The position numbers were made by a program, and so were the translations under genes. A stretch of 64,000 bases of DNA from contig JBAIZL010000006.1 in NCBI GenBank assembly GCA_036971475.1, forward strand, positions 92,925,765 to 92,989,764, read 5' to 3'. The stretch is from Prosapia bicincta (Eukaryota; Arthropoda; Insecta; Hemiptera; Cercopidae). How positions within the stretch are numbered: the stretch's first letter is position 1; every line of letters starts with the position of its first letter. Positions 38,401 to 52,800 of the stretch are shown in pieces. The notes beneath the pieces are model-generated. The model saw only the letters and a list, made by a program, of their open reading frames with translations. It did no database searches and was not told the DNA's origin.

Positions 38401-41400
38401 TGTACAAATATTATATTAAAAAGGGCTGAGTACAAATATTTTAACAGTATTAAAGGTTAGTTAGAAATATTAAGTTGGGATCAGGTTTAGTTAATGGAGT
38501 ACCTCTTATCATACTAGATATGCTTGACAAGTGTATTAAATTAGAAATAGTCACTGGCTCTGAAAAATAAACATTATATTTTTACCAATAATTAAATTAA
38601 TATCAACAGATCCTAACATGCCATTTCAAATAAAAAAGAACAAATTTTCTTTAAGACTTACATTTTCAATAACTATAAGTAAGGCTCCAATCGACTAAAA
38701 CTGTTTTAACCAATTTTTACACATGCTCAACTTTATGTTGCACTAAGTCGAGTAAAATCTCAACAAGATTATCAGATTGACGATACATATTGATTATACG
38801 ATTGGTCAAAAAAATCAAATTGAAAATGCATTCACAAAAATATAGCTCATGGGTAAATTTTGTTATGAAAAATTTTAATTATATTAAATTTAAAATTTGT
38901 TTCATTATGTGTACAAGCCCCTAGTATATAATACTTTAAGTATTTTTAACAATTTATAAAAATATATAATGTGGCCCTGAATCAATTCTATTACTGTAGG
39001 ATTGCAGCAATATCATTTGTAGGGTTACCAAAACCAATAAATCTGAAAAGTTGAGATTATTAAACTTTCATACCATTTAAAATGTTTTGTTGGATTACAT
39101 ACCCTTCCTCTGTTTATAATATATTTGTAAAAAATATATTATTTTCTATTTAGTGTACGTTTTTAATATTTTGTTTATTTTTGTTTAGCTGATGTAAGAT
39201 TTGAAGAAAACACTGTCAAAGTGACTCCAAATACTCCTCAGCTAGATGACATAATCCCTCATTCATACAAAATCTGTGGTAAAGTTACCGCTTCAGTGTC
39301 GAGCACTGTTAGTGTCGTTGAAAACAGATCAGTAATGTTCACCTCATCCTCTTCAGGAAAAACAGAAGAAGCTAAAACTGATTCTAAAGGGAATTACTGT
39401 ATATTCCTTCCTGTAGGCGAATACACAGCCATCGTACCCGTTAGTGAAACAGAAAAAGAAAAAGGTCTACAGTAAGTCTATCTTTCAATATTTTTACTTA
39501 AAATGTTAGATAATACAGTAGAGTCTCGATAATTCGAGATAGATGTGACCGAGACTCCTACGAATTACCAAAAACTCGGATTACATGGAATACGTTCCTG
39601 TGCACTAGAACAAATGGGAATTTTAATGAACTCCAATGTTATAATAATTAAAAATGAAATAAATAGGTTTATAGAAGTTTATATGAACATTTCTTGGAAG
39701 CCCAACTCATTTCCTTTGCATACAGTATGGCTATAAACATTTTGTTGGAAGCCCGATTCATCATTTTCTTTTAAATAGAAATATCGGGGCTCAGAATTTT
39801 GAGAGTCTACTGTACTTAATTACTGGATACAGTAGAATTATTTTTCCATAGTATCTTTATAACAAAATTCTTCAGAAAATACTTGAATATATTGGAAAAA
39901 ATAATAGAATTTGCGTGTTAATTATGTGCAATGTAAAATGTAAAATAACATAAATGTTCAACTATTTCACGTGTAATAAGCATGTATGAAAATATCACCT
40001 ACTCTAAAATATCAAGCAAATATCAGCCAATGTAAGTGCTATAACACACACACTGACCTTCATGTATCCAGCTAGCAAAATCAGCATATTTCAAGCATAT
40101 CTTAGGAAAATTATCAGTGTACATTTTATTATTGATGAAATAAAGACAAACTAACATTCACTTGTATTAACTTTTAATTAGTTCAGTTATAAAACATTAA
40201 TTTGACAACAATAACTAAATTATAACAATAACTGTAATCGTGATGCACAAAAAGGCCGCATTGAACTCACTGTATTATAGTCACAAATGTTTACTGAATG
40301 ATATGTAGACCTAGCATTACAGTTAGTCATTTTAACTCCAAAACACTACAACTACTATGTAATTCAGGGCACATGGAAGTCATGAGTGATTACTTACCAA
40401 ATTTTGCAACTCCAGACTCTACAAATTTTATGTACTGTAGTAAAATTTTATAACAGTCTTCAACTTGTTATATTTTGTTATATACTGCACGTCCGATTAT
40501 CTTATTCCATTGTAGATATTTTAAAACACTAACTGAATGTAGCACAATTAAAAAAAAAAATTATTCAACTACGTCTAAAACTTTACAAAACACTTAAATA
40601 CATAGAATTTCATCATAAAACATTTTGATTTTATTTACACTTTCAAATTTATCTATTTTTTCACAAAGAATCCCTCAATATGAGAATCTCTGTAATCTTC
40701 CAGTAAAATATTGTTGATAAATTGTTTATATTCATTATTTTTATACAAGATCCTTGGCATTTTGGCACATTAATGAGAAATCAACTTAAGCATCTCTTTC
40801 GCGAACATTTTTAAACCATAATTTTAAAGCTGATTTCATTTCGGATCTTTCTCAGAATAATTTCTCTTGCTTTCAACATTTTCAATTAATTTTGTTAATA
40901 ACATGAAGGAGTCTTTTGTTTTTAAAAATTTTAATATATAGTTTGTAAAACGTCAAATTGAGAAGCAATGCTTCTTTGACTTGTTTTTTTAATTTACTGT
41001 ATCGATCTAAAATATCAAGTTTTGTCTTTTTGAAATTCACACACCTTGCTACACTTTAAAACTTCGAGTGACACCAAACCTCACAAAACAAATGAAAAAA
41101 GATCTTCCACAACTAAATTATGTAAAATTACACTGAAATCATAAATATATATGAAAATAAAGAAATAAATAGTGCAGTAGTATTGAACAAATGGCATATG
41201 AACAACTAGATGGACAAACACTGTACATTTTCTGAATTCTACAAGACTTTCAGTCTTGTAATAAAGTAAAATAGGATATGAATTACCTATGGATATTGAA
41301 TCTTGTTGATAATATTGATGTCGATCTACAGGACTGATGGATAGGATGTCAGTCACCTTATCACTTAATAATTTTAAAGATTTTACAGTAATTGTAAACA

Positions 41401-44400
41401 TTTTTGCTATTGAATGCATATTTTATTGCATTAAAGTTCGTATAGTCATAAACTAATGTTAAAGTGATTAAATAATGACAAATGAGATGACAACAACAAG
41501 CGAAGAGATGATTACAACAATAGACTCAATACAATGTATTTATACTATTCTGTGTTAACTCTCTACTCTTTAAGTGAAACAATATTAATGTCAGAATGAT
41601 GTAATTAAGCGTGATCGCACTATGGGTCACTATAAATTTTTTAAAAATTTTTCTGCAAACTGCTAATCAAACATCAAAGACATAATTTTTTACTCTTTTA
41701 TTCAAATTAGTTACATGTGTCCTTATTGCATAGCCTTACTGCTTGTTTTAAGTAAATTATATTAACTCAATCCATTTAGTTACCGAGAGTCAACATAAAT
41801 GTACATTAACATAATCTAAGTCTTGCAGTAGTATCATACTTACTTAACTATGATAATTCATTATTTTCATAAATAATAGTATGAAAGGATAGACAGGTAG
41901 TGTAGTATGAAGTTAAAAAGCCTATCCTAGACTCCTACACCCATACATAAATCACAAACTTGCAACATTTGGTGAAACCCATCAGTAGCAGGTAGGCTTT
42001 GTAAGTGAAACACTAGTTTCAAAACGTGTCAGCCCAATATGTTGCTACAGTTTTTTTTGCTTAGTTATAAAACATTTGTAACACTATTATAGTCAATAAA
42101 ATAATATTAATATTATTTACCAGCAATCGAAAACAAATCGGAACGATTACTTAGAAATTATAAAAAATGGCGAATTTGTTCATTAATAATATATGTAAGG
42201 AATGGTAAAGATATCAGAGTTCTACAAGCCATCAAACATGTCCCAGCTGTGATACGCGCAGAGGTTAATAGTTGCAGTGTAACTTTAATTATTGCCCCAC
42301 TTTACCATGAGTTTTTGGAGCAAAAGGCTCGTGTTTAGCTAGAATAAACATTAGCTAGAATAGCCAAACCATATTTAGTTAGAATACGAGGCATGTTTTT
42401 AAAGTAAGTACCGTTTTGATATAAAAAATGAACAAGTAAATTTTTTGAAACAAAACTTTATTTACCTCAAAGAGCATTCTTTCCTCTACTTCTCTACATA
42501 ATTTCCATTATTATTAAGGCACTTGTCGTATCTTGGGACCAGCTTTTGTATGCCGTCGTCATAGAAGCTTGCCGCCAGACTGGACAACCACTGCTGCACA
42601 GACGTTTTTACTTCTTCATCATTGGAATGACGCTTCCCCGCTAAATGCGTCTTCAAGTGTAGAAACAAATGGTAGTCGCTAGGCGCTAGATCGGGACTGT
42701 ATGGAGGATGGTCCAATTGTTCCCAGCCAAATGAAGTGATGAGCTCTTGCGTTAGATTTGCTGAATGTGGACGAGCATTATCGTGGAGCAAAACGATGCC
42801 TGCACTCAACATGCCACGTCTTTTGTTTTGGATTGCGCGGCGCAGTTTTTTTAGTTTCACAGTACGCGGCTGCATTGATCGTTTCACCGCGAGGCAGAAA
42901 ATCGACCAACAACACACCCTTTCTGTCCCAAAAGACAGTGCACATGATTTTCTGGGCAGAAATTGTTTGCTTGAATTTGACTTTCCTAGGGGATGTTGAA
43001 TGCCGCCATTCCATTGACTGTTGTTTTGATTCTGATGTAACGTAGGCTACCCACGTTTCATCACCTGTAACGATATGGCTTAAAAAATCATCGCCCTCGT
43101 TACGGTAACGCTCGAGAAAGCTCAATGCACTGCCCAATCGATTGGTTTTGTGCTTATCAGTCAACATTTTCGGTACCCACCGTGAACACAGTTTCCGATA
43201 ATTTAAACGTTCAGACACAATTTCGTAGAGAACACTTCTTGATACAGCAGGAAATGTTACAGCTAAGGACGAAATTGTGAACCGTCTGTTCTCTTTCACT
43301 TTACAGTCCACTTTTTGAATGAGATCATCGGTAATGACTGAAGGTCGCCCACTTCGTTCCTCATCATGAACGTTTGTGCGGCCATCTTTGAAGGCCCTAA
43401 CCCATTTCCGCACCATTCCTTCACTCATAATGTTTTCACCATAAACTTCACTGATTTCACGTTGAATGTCAATTGCTTTTAAGCCTTTAGCACAGAGAAA
43501 ACGAATCACACCACGCACTTCACAGTCGGCGGGATTCTCGATTGTCTGCGGCATTTTAAAATCACGTAAACAAACTAAGACTCGATCAAACGGCGTCACA
43601 ATGGCGTCTGTAGCTTCCCAACAGATGTAGCTACACTGTGCGCATGCGCTAAACGCCGACCGCAGGGCTGCGGCGGGGAAATTTAGAAACGGTACTTACT
43701 TTAAAAACATGCCTCGTATTTTAAGGTCAGTTATTTAAAATTAGTTTTTAAATTGTTATTATATTTTGGCTTTAAACTATCAAATTAATTGCATCTGTGT
43801 TTTAATGTTTAAAGAAATACTTAATACAGTAATCTTCTTTTCTGTTAGAAATATTTGTATACATTCAAGTAAGTATTTCTGCGTTACCTAATATTACAAT
43901 ATTTTCCTTTTGTTGACACATTTCAGAACGACTCCATTTTCAAAAATTAAATAGTACTTCTTAAGTTCTATTTTCTCCTTAAGTACTATTTAGGTTTTGA
44001 AAATTGAGTCATTCTGTTACATATCGACAAAGAATAAAATTGTAATGATAAGGAAGGCAGAAAAATATACTCGAATATATTTAAAGAAATATGTTTCTAG
44101 TCTGTGGTATTTATGATAAAACAAACATTTGATTAAAGTCAAATTTTTCTAACAACCTTTAATTAGAAACAAACACAAAATTTTATTTTATATTTTTTAA
44201 AATCTTGACTGTTAAAGAGTTTAAAACAGAGTGTATGTTTGAATTTATATACTAATTTGATTTTTATCTACAGATTTGCTCCACTAAAGAAAGTGATCAA
44301 TGTACGGGATGCACCTATTAATGGTGTTGATTTTTCTCAACTGAGAGCTACCGTGAAAGGTGTTGTTGAGTGTCTGTCTCCATGTTCAGATATTGCTATA

Positions 44401-47400
44401 ATTCTACAAGCACAAGACAAGATTAGTGTTACAGCTAAAGGTATCAACTTAAACTACTAAACTATTGTTTTATATTCTCTAGTTAAACATAGAAGAAAAT
44501 TGTATGAAAGGTAAAAATAGAGTAAAGGAATTCATGTTTAGAATTAAAATAACTGATGCAAATTGTCGTAGAATTCAGTTCATAAGTGTGCTTGCTCTAT
44601 TTAATTCTCCCAAAATATCCATTAGAAAAATGTGTATAATCTTTTCATAGTTTAAACACCCGAAAATAGAAGCAAATACAACCAGGCATCGGCTAAATGT
44701 AAGAGAGCTATAAAAGAGGCTAAAAGGACCTCTTGGCATGACTTCATAGGTAGCATCAACTCAAACACACCTTGCTCAGCTGTATGGAAAAGATTTAAAG
44801 CAATTCAGGGAAAACCTGATAATAAAATCTATCAGATCACAAATCCGGATGGGATCATAACTACTAATGATAATGACATTGCTAATGTATTCAACAAATT
44901 ATATGTCAAAAAGTCAGGTATTGAGGAAAATTGGCCGACTCATCTGAAGAATGAGAAAAAGAGCTTTCTTACAACTTTGAATGAAGCAATTTCCAAAACA
45001 GATGTCTGTGATAAACCTTTCACAGAAACTGAAATGAAGGCTGCAGTAGCACAATTGAAGTCATCTACGCCAGGAGAAGATAACATTCATAATTTAATGT
45101 TACAGCATTGTTCTGAGTCATTTATGGAAGAAATAAGATGCAATTTTACACAAATCTGGGAGACAGGTAACATACCACAAAAATGGAAACAGGCTATAAT
45201 TATTCCACTTGTAAAACCAGGAAAATCTCCTGAACTTGCTTCTTCTTACAGGCCTATAGCCTTGACATCATGTCTCGGTAAACTTTTGGAGAGACTTGTT
45301 AATAACCGCTTAACTTGGAGGCTTGAAAATTATAATCTGCTGGGTTCATGTCTTTTCGGGTTCAGACCTAAACGAAGCACCTGTGATGCTTTACTAAACT
45401 TTACAGAAAGTATATATACCGGATTCTCAAACAAAATGTGTACATCAGCGGTGTTCATCGATTTCGAAGCAGCCTTTGATAAGGTCTCACGCATATCTAT
45501 TATTTCGCAGTGTATGGAAATCGGTTTAAAAGGGAGGATATTGAAATACATTGTAGACTTCCTTAAGGATAGGAAAATTAAAACTAAGATCAATGATACA
45601 TACTCTGAAGAAGAATGTACTCTAAACGGAATACCACAGGGGTCAGTCATTAGTCCTACTCTTTTTAACATAATGATGCAAAATTTAGGGAATATAGACC
45701 TTCCAGGCATCGGCATGGCTATTTTTGCAGATGATGTCACTATCTGGGCCACTGATAAAGACCCAACTGCTTCTACTCACCAACTGGAAAAGGCACTTAA
45801 CAAAATCTCTGAGTGGTCTGAAAAATGGGGACTAACCATTTCAATGTCAAAAACTGAAGTATGCTTCTTCTCCAGGCGATACTTGCACACAAACTATAAA
45901 CCAGTTATAAACTTAAATGGAAACGTACTGCGGCATAACCCAAATCCTGTACTTCTGGGTATTAAACTGGATCCAAAACTACTGTGGAAAGAACATGTCC
46001 ATTTCATAGCGGACAAATGTGCAAATAGAATAAAAGCGTTGAAAGTTATAGCCAGCAGGGCATGGGGAGCAGATACATATATATTAAGGAATTTTTATTT
46101 GTCCTTTGTAAGATCAAAAATCATGTATTGTTGTGAAGTTTGGGGTGGAACAGCTGAAACTCATATTCGAAAATTACAAATATTACAGAACTCATCTCTG
46201 AGGATTTGTTTGGGTTGTCCAAAAACCACAAGTATACAGTCTATGGAAATTGAACTGTCAGTCATGCCCTTTGACTTATATATAAAAAACAGAATGTGGA
46301 AGAAACATTTTCAGATGAAGGCAATTTCACTTAACACTCTTTCTAACATTGCATTGGTAACTAACATCCGACAGTCACTGTTCTACCATCATAACAAACC
46401 CTGCGAATCATTAAACACAATGGAATCAGGAAAAATTCCAGTTGTTTTGGAACAACAACCCTGGCCTCGAATCCCAATAAAAACCAATCTTGAAATTCCT
46501 GGTTCACTCACAAAAGAAAATTCACCTCACCTACTAAAATCTGTCGCTATGGAATTGATAAACACCACATATAACAACTTTGTAAAAATCTACACAGATG
46601 GTTCCGTTGATAAAGAGAACCATAGGGGAGGTGCAGCTTTTCATTGTCCAGAATTAAACGAGGATTACTATGTGCCCTGCGATTCCTCTTCAAGTATGAA
46701 TGCTGAATTGATGGCCTTAAATGCTGCTTTGGTTTTTAGCAATACTATGGATGCACAGAACATCTGCATTCTCACCGATTCCAGGTCGGCCCTTCAAGCC
46801 CTTCAAGTACACCACACTACAGACTACCATTTTCGAACATCTGAAATAACTAAATTGTTAAAAAACTTTGAACAGAAAAATATTGTATTTCAATGGATCC
46901 CCAGTCATTGTGGTGTTCCTGGGAATGAGGAAGCTGACAGATCTGCCAAGGCGTCTTGCAACTTGTTTCCATCTCCTGAAAGTTGTTACTCCTTAACTAA
47001 TTGCAAAGAGGCAGTTGATAAAGAATCTCACATCTGTTGGAGAAAGAAATGGAGAGAATGCAATACTGGGCGCGAATATTATTCATTACAAAAACAACCT
47101 AATGATCCAAAGATCTTCAAGTCATTATCACGTTCAGTGGCATCTTTTGCGGCACGAGCTCGTATGGGACACATTGTCACCAATACATATTTGAAAAGGT
47201 TTCATATTACTAACGACTCTATCTGTGGAGTGTGCAAGCAAGAAGAGGAAACATTAGAGCACATACTTTTGAAGTGTCCTGTAACAGCAGCAACAAGGAG
47301 TCCCTTGATAAAGCAACTAGGACGGGAATGTACCCTGGACAGAATCTTGAAAGAAAGTTGTTTCTGGCCATTGGCAGAGTGTGTGTATAGGAGACATCGA

Positions 47401-49620
47401 GCCATCGAGGCCAACCTTGGAAGCTCGTAATAAGAAGTAAGAAGTAAGTTCATAGTTTAAACAAGTTAAAAAAAAATTATTAAGATTGACATTAAAGTTA
47501 ATATACAATAAACATACACAACCCACAATTATAAAACTTCAATTTCACGTGCGTTTCGATGATATCATCATTATCAGTGACGCTACCACAAACATATGAC
47601 TTGAAATTGTTATAAAACATACCATTGATGATAAGTCATTGAAACATAAGTCATGAAATTAGATTTTTATAATTGTGAGTTGTGTATATTTGTGTTTATA
47701 ACCGTAAATCACAAGCCATCTCGAATATTAGTTATTAAATTTAAGGTTTAAATTTCTTAGTTTAATTTTTCCATTTTTAAAAATATAAAGGTTATTTACA
47801 GAAATTACTTTAATTTTTTTACTAATGATGCTGGTTTAGTATCAGAATTAATAATAATTTTTATCAGACTACTGAAATAAATTTCAGAACTAGAAAAATC
47901 TAAAAGTTATTTTTTGGCACCATGAAACTGTTTATTTCCTATTTGTTAGTAAAACAAGTCAGTTGGGACAGTGGTTTCGGTGAGGCATGTTAAATCTGTT
48001 CTGGATTAGGTGGTAATATTATTTCAAGTACTGCAGAATTTTGCTAATACATGTTGTTTTGGGGAAGAGAAGTAACAATTTCCAAAAAAGTCAAATTAGA
48101 GGATAAGATATATGCCTATAAAAAAAAAAATATATGCTCAACATACACAACAATTAATTGAACCTACAGACAACATATGCAGACGATGTACTATTCAAAA
48201 ACATTATACACACGGCTCAAGAAGAAACATGTATGATTTCAACAAATACCAACATCACGGATCGAACATCCACATCAGAAAAATAGAGAAAATTAATTCA
48301 GTGATTCGACAATGGTCAAGTGACCGAAAGGTGCCTCATCACATAAGGGGCTAAAAAAGGTTATGATACAATATTAAAACTACGGCACTTTTGATTTACG
48401 TAAATAACTCCACAATAAAACAAAACCACATTTAAAGAAGAAATAGCAATCAATTATAAATAAAACAACACAAGATTAAATTTAATGCAACTATTTCAAG
48501 GAGAATTATGAAAAAGAGTAGCCAAGCAAAACAAATGTTGTATGTTAAAACGTGGTAAACTGTAAAACAAAGATGGCGGCTATTATAGATAGGATTCTGG
48601 GGGAACAGCTGATGTTTTTCAAATGTAACCGCTTAAAGTTTAAAGAATGAAATTTACAAGACATAAAATTATTGCATATAGTATCAAAACTTAACTGTTG
48701 ATGAAAGAAGATGAATAATCAAATAATCAGTGTGTTATTTAACAGATGTTTCAGCAATGAATAATTTAGAAAGAAAAGTTTTATTCTTTTTCTCCAGGGC
48801 CTCAAAGAAAAAAAGAGCTTTGGTACTGGAAGCTAAACCTAGTTTGTCTAGAAATTTTATTAGAGGAAGAATTTGAATATAAAGAAAGCTAGCCTAAATA
48901 AAAGTTAATAGAAGCTAATATTAGTGAAAGTATAAAAAAGTATAGTGGTGAAAGAAATTTGATTATAAAATAAATTTAAAGGTTATAAATTTGAACAAGA
49001 GCAATAAGTCTCAGCTACAAAAAGAAAACTTGTAATTAGTATTTAAGTTAATATTGTAGAACCATTCTTATAAGCAAAATCAGTAAATTAAACTCATTAA
49101 AAAAACATGTTAATTTTCTTTTCAAAATTAATAACTCTAGGCCTAGGAATTTCTTTTCTAAAATTTATTAAAGAGTCAATTAGATAAACCAATTTTATTT
49201 TGTAACCAGAAGTGCTCAATTGATTTATAATAATTAATACCCATCGAATAACCTGGGAGAAAAAGTCTTGCGCTATTTAATTAAATTAAGTTAATAGAAA
49301 AAGTGTTTTTAAAATTTTGTAACTAGAGTAATTAAAGACTAAATTAAAACAAAGATTAATTGAATTAAAAGAAAGTGTTCATTATTTATTACTATAAATG
49401 GTAAGTAATAAAAAAAAATATAAAAAAAAGAATCTAAATTTTACTGTTAGGGTTACAATTATTTTGTAATTCTAACTGGCGCCCAGCAACTTATTGTTCT
49501 CTAAGGATAATTATTAAATTGGGTTTTATTATAAAGAATTATTATTACAATTTGACTACCACAAGGTGGAGCAGTTGTTTTAAAGAAATTATTTATATTT
49601 ACCATAACTTATAAGAATAT

Positions 49621-49678
<58 letters not shown>

Positions 49679-49765
49679 TTTTATATGTGCTTATTTCCAA
49701 GAGATTGCAGTTTTGGACTATTGCCTTTAGGTAAGTCTGTCAGTCTCCTATCAAGTCCAAAAATT

Positions 49766-49802
<37 letters not shown>

Positions 49803-52800
49803 TTGATATTTAATATTATCCATTATTTTTCCGTTGCACTGACTTTATGAAGTTAATATATTACTATTTTTGAGTAATTTTATCCACCATTAAGTGCAAT
49901 ATTTTACCTTGAGTGATGAGGCACCTTTCGGTCTTTGACCATTGTCGAATCACTGATTGTTCTCTGCTGTGGATGCTACGTCCGTGAAGCCGGTGTTTGT
50001 TGAAGTTACGCGCACTATTTCTTGATCTGTGTGTATGAGGTTTCTGTATAGTATGTCTTCTGTATATGTTGTTTGTAAATTCATTAAGTTGTTGTGTATG
50101 TTTTTATAAATGTGGTATTTTTCTAGTGAGTTTAGTTCTATTGGGTTGTTATTTATTTCCAGTATGGTTAGGTTATTTTCGTAATTTGTAATTTCGTGTT
50201 TATGGGAAATTAGGTGTGCTGCAACATTTGATACTTTAGAATTTTTATTTTTGAATGCTCTATAATGTTCTTCAAATCTTATTTTAAATGTTCTGGATGT
50301 TTTTCCTATGTAAAAAGCGTTACAGTTGTTGCATGTGATTTTGTAAATTCCTGATAGGTTATGTTTTTCTGAATTTGTTATGTGGTTTTTGTTACTAAGA
50401 TATTTTATTATTTTGTTGTTTGGTTTGTAAGTTGGAGTGTAGTATTCTTTGTTGTATACATTTGTTATTTTTTCTATTTTGTTATTGGTATATTTATATT
50501 TTAGGTAGATTTTTTTATTTTTATTGTTTTCGTGTTCCGGTTGTAGCTTCACGGACGTAGCATCCACAGCAGAGAACAATCAGTGATTCGACAATGGTCA
50601 AAGACCGAAAGGTGCCTCATCACTCAAGGTAAAATTATTGCACTTAATGGTGGATAAAATTACTCAAAAATAGTAATATATTAACTTCATATATATATAT
50701 ATATATATATTCTTGATATTTAACGTTATCCATTGTTTTTCCGTTGCACTGACTTTATGAAGTTAATATATTACTATTGTAAGTAATTTTATCCACCATT
50801 AAGTGCAATAATTTTACCTTGAGTGATGAGGCACCTTTCAGTCACTTGACCATTGTCCATCACAAGGTACTGTGTTGTATATATATATTACAACAATTTC
50901 CTGCTTATGATGTCTGCCTTTGGCCAGGTATTTTTAAACAGTATTAAATTTTAAAATGTGTTCTATTTTAATTAATTTGTAGAGATATCTTTTATTTGAA
51001 TTAAATTTAATTGTTCTTCACCTGGATAGAATCAGGTTTCCTTACTGAGTTCAGTAATGCACAGTTTAGTTAAAATTGGTCTTTCAAAGTCCTTATTGAA
51101 CATTCTTTTATTTACATATTTTTGTTTTACCTTTACTTATAAACCTTCTAAATAAACTTATAAACCTTATAAATCTCGTTTTATACCTAATATCGTAATA
51201 ATGTAATTGATAAATTTCAGCTGCAGGAGACAGTGGACGTCTTCGTTTACAGTGTAATTATACATTTAACAATGTACTGCCAGGGGATTACTTGGTTTCG
51301 GTAGATCCTGCTGTCGAATGGTGTTGGAAAAATCAGGAAATTCCATTAGTGGTTTCAACAAAGGAAGTAATTGGCCCAACATTTATGCAAACTGGCGTTG
51401 CTATTACAATTAAATCTTCCCATGATACTAAGGTACTGACCTTTACTGCAAAATTTTGTCCCTTTGCTCATTTTATACAGTAAAACCCTGACCTATTATG
51501 TTTGTAGACACTTTGTTCAAAAAGCCTTTGAGACATTAAATGTTTTTTGTAGTTTTAGCCAATTTATAATAACGGCAAATGCAATTTTAAATTTACTATC
51601 TGTTTAACTTAATACAGTTGTTTTCCGAAAAAATCAATAATTTTTTTTATTAACAAAAAAATTAATACAATACTACATCTTAGTATAATATTGTAAAGAT
51701 AAATTTTAATGAACAACCGGTGCCAGTTGATTAAAACTTTATTATTTTGTTCATTATGTAGGATATTAAATAAACAAACTATTAGTGCATGAGATATTCA
51801 TCAGGATTTTGAATCTGAAGGATATATACTCGAATGTAAAATCTTATTAATAATTTCACTTATGATATGATAGGTTTAATATCATTTTATGAATATATTT
51901 TAATTTAAGTTTTTTTCTTTAAATTTATTTTAGGCTTGTAATAATACTAAGAAATGTATTCATAACCTTATATATTATAAGTGATTATTGCATAACAGTG
52001 AAAACTTTTGAACTTACTTACTGATGTGTTTTGAAATAATCATTTTATTGACAAAGCCCACCATTGTTTTGAAATCCATCAGCAAGTAAGTTCAGCAGTT
52101 TTTACTCAATTACGCAATAATTACTTATAATTTGACCAATGAATTCAAAATGATTGCAACAAGAAACTCTAGTAATAAACTATTAAAATGTTTTTTATCG
52201 TATTAGTTTATAGAAAACATTAAAAAATTAGCAAAAGTACCTTTTTATAATTTGTTGTTTTGGTAGGTAAATAATAGGTAAACCATATTTATATCAGTAG
52301 ATTTTTAAATCTACAATACGGAGTTGGATATTCCATTACATTCAAATATTTTTGTAAATATAAAAACTTAATTAATGGAATACATACAAATATCTAAAGG
52401 AATTTTTAAAATTTGTCTTAGAGTCAACTCCCAATATTTTTTCTAGTTCATGGAAAAGCTTTTGTGAATAATCTAATTCACAAATTATTTGTAAAATTGT
52501 TTATTAAATTTACCATTCAAAAAGAACCCAATAAGTGTTTTATGGGTTTATTGAAATAAAAAAAACCTACATAACAATTGCAAATTAATTACACAGTAAA
52601 TTGAATCCAATGAAGAATGGTACAAATTAAAATTACTGAGTAATTTGAATTACCAAAGTTTTATTTAGTGACTTTGCCAGTAAAACCTTGATATATAAAA
52701 CAGGGTTGTCCAACTGGTGACCCACCAATAGTTTTACAAACTTTAAAATAAATAGTTATTTAATAAAGTTATACAAAATAGGATCATTGTATCAGTCAGT

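Noticed and set aside
42736..43045. Two + strand open frames within the mariner
   Set aside because: They overlap the mariner transposase on the other strand, whose motifs are unambiguous.
45330..45752. A 140-codon open frame on the minus strand
   Set aside because: Antisense of the LINE reverse transcriptase; no independent signal.
48112..48354. 80-codon + strand frame
   Set aside because: The DNA is a shifted-frame fragment of the Penelope family 1 endonuclease end; the translation has no meaning of its own.
50800..50860. Full hammerhead ribozyme in the Penelope family 1 end (GTGATGAGGCACC...)
   Set aside because: GTGATGAG resembles the CTGATGAG box, but no GAAA follows on that strand; on the other strand GAAA is not preceded by CTGANGA.
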